64,000 bases of DNA from the NCBI GenBank assembly GCA_017395685.1, contig JAFQOD010000051.1, positions 1 through 64,000 on the forward strand. Direction: 5' to 3'. Origin of the DNA: Clostridia bacterium. GTDB lineage: Bacteria > Bacillota > Clostridia > Christensenellales > Aristaeellaceae. A program made the position numbers and the translations under genes. The notes beneath the pieces are model-generated. The model ran no database searches. It was not told the DNA's origin and saw only the letters and a program-made list of their open reading frames with translations. Shown piece by piece: positions 61,355-64,000 of this stretch; the first letter of the stretch is position 1, and every line of letters begins with the position of its first letter.

Positions 61355-63799
61355 ATGAAATATGGTTATTTCAATGATCAGGCACGGGAGTATGTGATCA
61401 CCACTCCCCGCACGCCCTATCCCTGGATCAATTACTTGGGCTGTGAAAACTTTTTCGGAATTATAAGCAATACCGCCGGCGGTTATTGCTTCTATCGTGA
61501 TGCCCGGCTCCGGCGCATTACCCGCTATCGTTACAATAATATCCCTGTGGATAATGGCGGCCGTTATTTCTATATCAATGACAATGGCACTGTGTGGAAT
61601 CCCGGCTGGGCCCCTGTCAAAACGGAACTGGATCGTTATGAATGCCGCCACGGCATGGGCTATACGGTGATTACCGGAAAGAAGAATGGCCTTTCTGCCC
61701 AGCAGCTTTCTTTTGTTCCCATGGGTATCAATGCCGAAGTGCATCAGATCACCCTGAAAAATGAATCAGAAGAAGCCAAGGATATCATCCTCACTTCCTT
61801 TGTGGAATTCTGTCTTTGGAATGCTCAGGATGATATGCTGAATTTCCAGCGTAATTTCTCCACCGGTGAAGTGGAAGTGGAAGGCAGCGTCATTTACCAC
61901 AAGACCGAATATCGTGAACGCCGGAATCATTATGCTTTCTACGCGGTCAATGCTGAAATTGATGGCTTTGATACGGACATGGAGAAATTCCTGGGCATAT
62001 ATAATGGCTATGATCGCCCTCAGGCCGTGATGAACGGCCAGATGAGCAATTCGATTGCTTCCGGCTGGCAGCCCATGGCAGCCCATCAGCTGAAAGTACA
62101 TCTTGAAAAGGACGAGCAAAAACGCTTTAATTTCGTACTCGGTTATGTGGAAGTTCCCCAGGAAGAAAAGTTCGTAGCTCCCTTTGTTATCAATAAAGCC
62201 CCTGCCAAAGAATTGCTTGAAAAGCTGACCACTGATGAGCAGATTGAGAAAGCATTCTCCGAATTGAAAGCACACTGGGATCATTTGCTCAGCGCTTATG
62301 TACTCAAGACCGAAGATGATAAGCTCTCCCGTATGGTGAATATCTGGAATCCCTATCAGTGCATGGTCACTTTCAACATGAGCCGCTCTGCATCCCTGTT
62401 CGAAAGCGGCGTCGGCCGCGGCCTGGGTTTCCGCGATTCTTCCCAGGATTTGCTGGGCTTTGTACACCAGATTCCTGAGCGTGCCCGGGAGCGCATCCTG
62501 GATATCGCTGCTACTCAGTTCCGGGACGGCGGCTGTTATCATCAATTCCAGCCTCTCACCAAGAAGGGCAATAATGATATCGGCGGCGGCTTCAACGATG
62601 ATCCCCTCTGGCTGATTGCCGGTGCAGCAGCATACATCAAAGAGACGGGTGACTTTGGCATTCTGGATGAAAAGACGCCCTATGATTGCAATCCTGATGA
62701 CTTTGGCACTCTGCTTGAGCATCTGGAAGCCAGCTTCTATCATGTCGTCAATAACAAAGGCCCCCATGGTCTGCCGCTGATCGGCCGTGCCGACTGGAAT
62801 GACTGCCTGAATCTCAACTGTTTCTCTGATGAGCCTTCCGAGAGCTTCCAGACTTTCTCCAACCCCAATGCCCCCGATGACAGGGTGGCTGAATCCGTGC
62901 TGATCGCCGGTATGTTTGTGGCTATTGGCCCTGATCTGGTAGATATTCTGCGAATCAAAGGGCTTTGTGATAAAGCCGATTCAGCCCAGAAAGAAATTGA
63001 TCTGATGCGGGAAGCAATCCTGAGCCATGGCTGGGATGGTGAGTGGTTTGTCCGTGCATATGATGCCTTTGGCAACAAAATCGGCTCCCACGAATGCGAT
63101 GATGGCAAGATCTTTATTGAAAGTCAGGGCTATTGCATCATGGCCGGTATCGGCGTTGAAGATGGAAAAGCAGAAAAAGCACTGAAATCCGTTGAAAAGT
63201 GGCTGGAAACGGAACATGGCATTGTGCTTCTTCAGCCCGCTTACAAAACCTATCATCTTGAACTTGGCGAAGTAAGCTCCTATCCCCCCGGATATAAGGA
63301 AAATGCCGGCATCTTCTGCCATAATAATCCATGGATTATGGCTGCTGAAACGGTTGTCGGTCATGGCGATCGCTCTTTTGCCCTGTATTCCAAGATTGCC
63401 CCTGCCTGGCGGGAGGAGATTTCTGATCTTCACAAAACTGAGCCCTATGTATACAGCCAGATGATTGCCGGCAAGGATGCCGTACACTTTGGCCAGGCGA
63501 AAAACAGTTGGCTCACCGGTACCGCCGCCTGGAATTTCTACGTAATTAGCAACTACATCCTTGGTATTAAGCCTGATTGGAACGGCCTGAAAATCGATCC
63601 CTGCATTCCTCATGGCTGGGATAGTTACGAAATCAGCCGCCGTTTCCGCGGTGCCACTTATTTGATTGCTATCGAAAATCCCGATCACGTCTGCCGTGGT
63701 ATTCGTAAGATCTCTGTTGACGGAAATGATATTGCAGGCAATGTCCTTCCCATCTTCTGCGATGGTAAAGAACATCACGTGAAAGTTATTCTGGGCTAA
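61355..63799 (+). CDS. GH94 cellobiose phosphorylase-type enzyme
   Basis: Splits cellobiose or a related beta-glucoside with phosphate to alpha-glucose 1-phosphate and glucose, saving ATP. The 814-residue protein has the full family layout: an N-terminal beta-sandwich (1-270) starting [14 protein letters not shown], a linker, an (alpha/alpha)6 barrel and a C-terminal sheet. The catalytic acid is Asp in [12 protein letters not shown] near residue 483. [11 protein letters not shown] and HHQFQPLT-type phosphate/substrate motifs are kept. Cytoplasmic. Full length; cellobiose is the best-supported substrate, chitobiose and laminaribiose phosphorylases are alternatives. Ribosome site AGGAGG. Confidence 0.93.
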   Translation: MKYGYFNDQAREYVITTPRTPYPWINYLGCENFFGIISNTAGGYCFYRDARLRRITRYRYNNIPVDNGGRYFYINDNGTVWNPGWAPVKTELDRYECRHGMGYTVITGKKNGLSAQQLSFVPMGINAEVHQITLKNESEEAKDIILTSFVEFCLWNAQDDMLNFQRNFSTGEVEVEGSVIYHKTEYRERRNHYAFYAVNAEIDGFDTDMEKFLGIYNGYDRPQAVMNGQMSNSIASGWQPMAAHQLKVHLEKDEQKRFNFVLGYVEVPQEEKFVAPFVINKAPAKELLEKLTTDEQIEKAFSELKAHWDHLLSAYVLKTEDDKLSRMVNIWNPYQCMVTFNMSRSASLFESGVGRGLGFRDSSQDLLGFVHQIPERARERILDIAATQFRDGGCYHQFQPLTKKGNNDIGGGFNDDPLWLIAGAAAYIKETGDFGILDEKTPYDCNPDDFGTLLEHLEASFYHVVNNKGPHGLPLIGRADWNDCLNLNCFSDEPSESFQTFSNPNAPDDRVAESVLIAGMFVAIGPDLVDILRIKGLCDKADSAQKEIDLMREAILSHGWDGEWFVRAYDAFGNKIGSHECDDGKIFIESQGYCIMAGIGVEDGKAEKALKSVEKWLETEHGIVLLQPAYKTYHLELGEVSSYPPGYKENAGIFCHNNPWIMAAETVVGHGDRSFALYSKIAPAWREEISDLHKTEPYVYSQMIAGKDAVHFGQAKNSWLTGTAAWNFYVISNYILGIKPDWNGLKIDPCIPHGWDSYEISRRFRGATYLIAIENPDHVCRGIRKISVDGNDIAGNVLPIFCDGKEHHVKVILG

Positions 63800-63804
63800 G
63801 GCCT

Positions 63805-63845
63805 TTCCCCTGCTTCTGACATGAGGCAGGGGAATTTCTCTTTTA
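63805..63845 (+). terminator. GH94 terminator
   Basis: TTCCCCTGC / GCAGGGGAA with an 11-nt loop and a T-rich tail. Confidence 0.75.
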
Positions 63846-63882
63846 TTTTCATGCCTCTCTTTACTCCTGCACTTTTCAAATA

Positions 63883-63911
63883 TTGACATATAGAACGAAA
63901 GAATCTATAAT
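63883..63911 (+). promoter_or_regulatory. promoter of lipoprotein gene
   Basis: TTGACA (63883-63888), 17-bp spacer, TATAAT (63906-63911): a perfect consensus, 35 bp before the start. Confidence 0.8.
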
Positions 63912-63946
63912 AATAGCGATAACCATCATGAAAGGTTGAGCATTTT

Positions 63947-64000
63947 ATGAAAAAGGCCCTTATTTTTGTAATTTCGTTCTTGCTTTTAGCAAGCTGCATC
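63947..64000 (+). CDS. lipoprotein, 5' end only
   Basis: Eighteen codons are visible before the window ends. MKKA leads a hydrophobic stretch ending in the lipobox LLLASC, so the product is a lipoprotein attached at that Cys. AAAGG lies 9 nt before the ATG. Function cannot be read. Confidence 0.7.
   Translation, partial: MKKALIFVISFLLLASCI

Overview
This window reads as a chromosome segment of a spore-forming, low-to-mid GC Bacillota bacterium, probably an anaerobic Clostridia-class plant-polysaccharide degrader of the gut or rumen type. The evidence is the sporulation set (SpoIVFA/SpoIVFB, a 27-codon SpoVM-like micro-gene, a SpoIID-domain protein), the Bacillota-type HprK, YlxM-Ffh, RpoD and LexA genes, strong AGGAGG ribosome sites with occasional TTG/GTG starts, and many near-consensus sigma-A promoters (TTGACA-17-TATAAT). 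The species cannot be named from sequence reading alone.

Layout. 1-199: left edge with a structured RNA candidate on the minus strand. 200-3,618 (minus): arabinan/arabinoxylan side-chain hydrolases GH51 and GH127. 3,720-8,316 (minus): glycerol-phosphate operon (FAD G3P dehydrogenase-like, FAD/NAD oxidoreductase, DUF1667, HAD phosphatase, GDPD). 8,560: tRNA-Leu(GAG). 8,783-13,217 (minus): capA-like, hprK, ROK kinase, asnS. 14,062-17,804 (plus): a MotAB/ZorAB-like ion-driven motor pair, an anchored protein of unknown function and a VanX-type D-Ala-D-Ala dipeptidase. 17,977-20,509: pckA and a polysaccharide deacetylase. 20,568: topB. 22,897-29,007: a giant SpoIID-SH3 protein and two RNA methyltransferases. 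29,075-30,508 (minus): SpoVM-like peptide, a small membrane protein and uxuA. 30,532-33,746 (minus): DRTGG / ATPase / [FeFe]-hydrogenase-like / DRTGG / PHP cluster. 33,915-36,909 (minus): three-gene sugar or polyol oxidation operon. 37,082-41,435 (plus): ylxM-ffh, rpsP-khpA, rimM-HD-trmD. 41,729-44,481 (minus): degenerate gatCAB. 44,605-52,336 (plus): dgt, dnaG, rpoD, trmK, nif3-like, zinc-ribbon protein, an ncRNA candidate, rsgA, rnpB. 52,401-56,035: lexA, a Cys-rich small protein, a tyrosine recombinase with a nearby inverted repeat, a truncated pectinesterase, rnhA. 56,174-59,364: spoIVFA-spoIVFB, a C39-like peptidase and yebC. 59,559: tRNA-Arg(CCG). 59,778-63,799: GH43 and GH94. 63,947-end: start of a lipoprotein gene.

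Most genes are housekeeping. The items that merit follow-up are: (1) the ZorAB-like pair joined to a D-Ala-D-Ala dipeptidase without any recognisable ZorC/D/E effector; (2) a promoter-driven GatCAB paralogue whose GatA has lost all three catalytic residues and whose GatB lacks its C-terminal tRNA-binding tail; (3) an unlabelled SpoVM-like micro-gene with a GTG start; (4) a 30-bp inverted repeat with tyrosine-recombinase core-site geometry beside a lone recombinase; (5) a terminator-ended structured RNA upstream of rsgA; (6) a hydrogenase-like redox or regulatory cluster that runs into uxuA instead of a hydrogenase.
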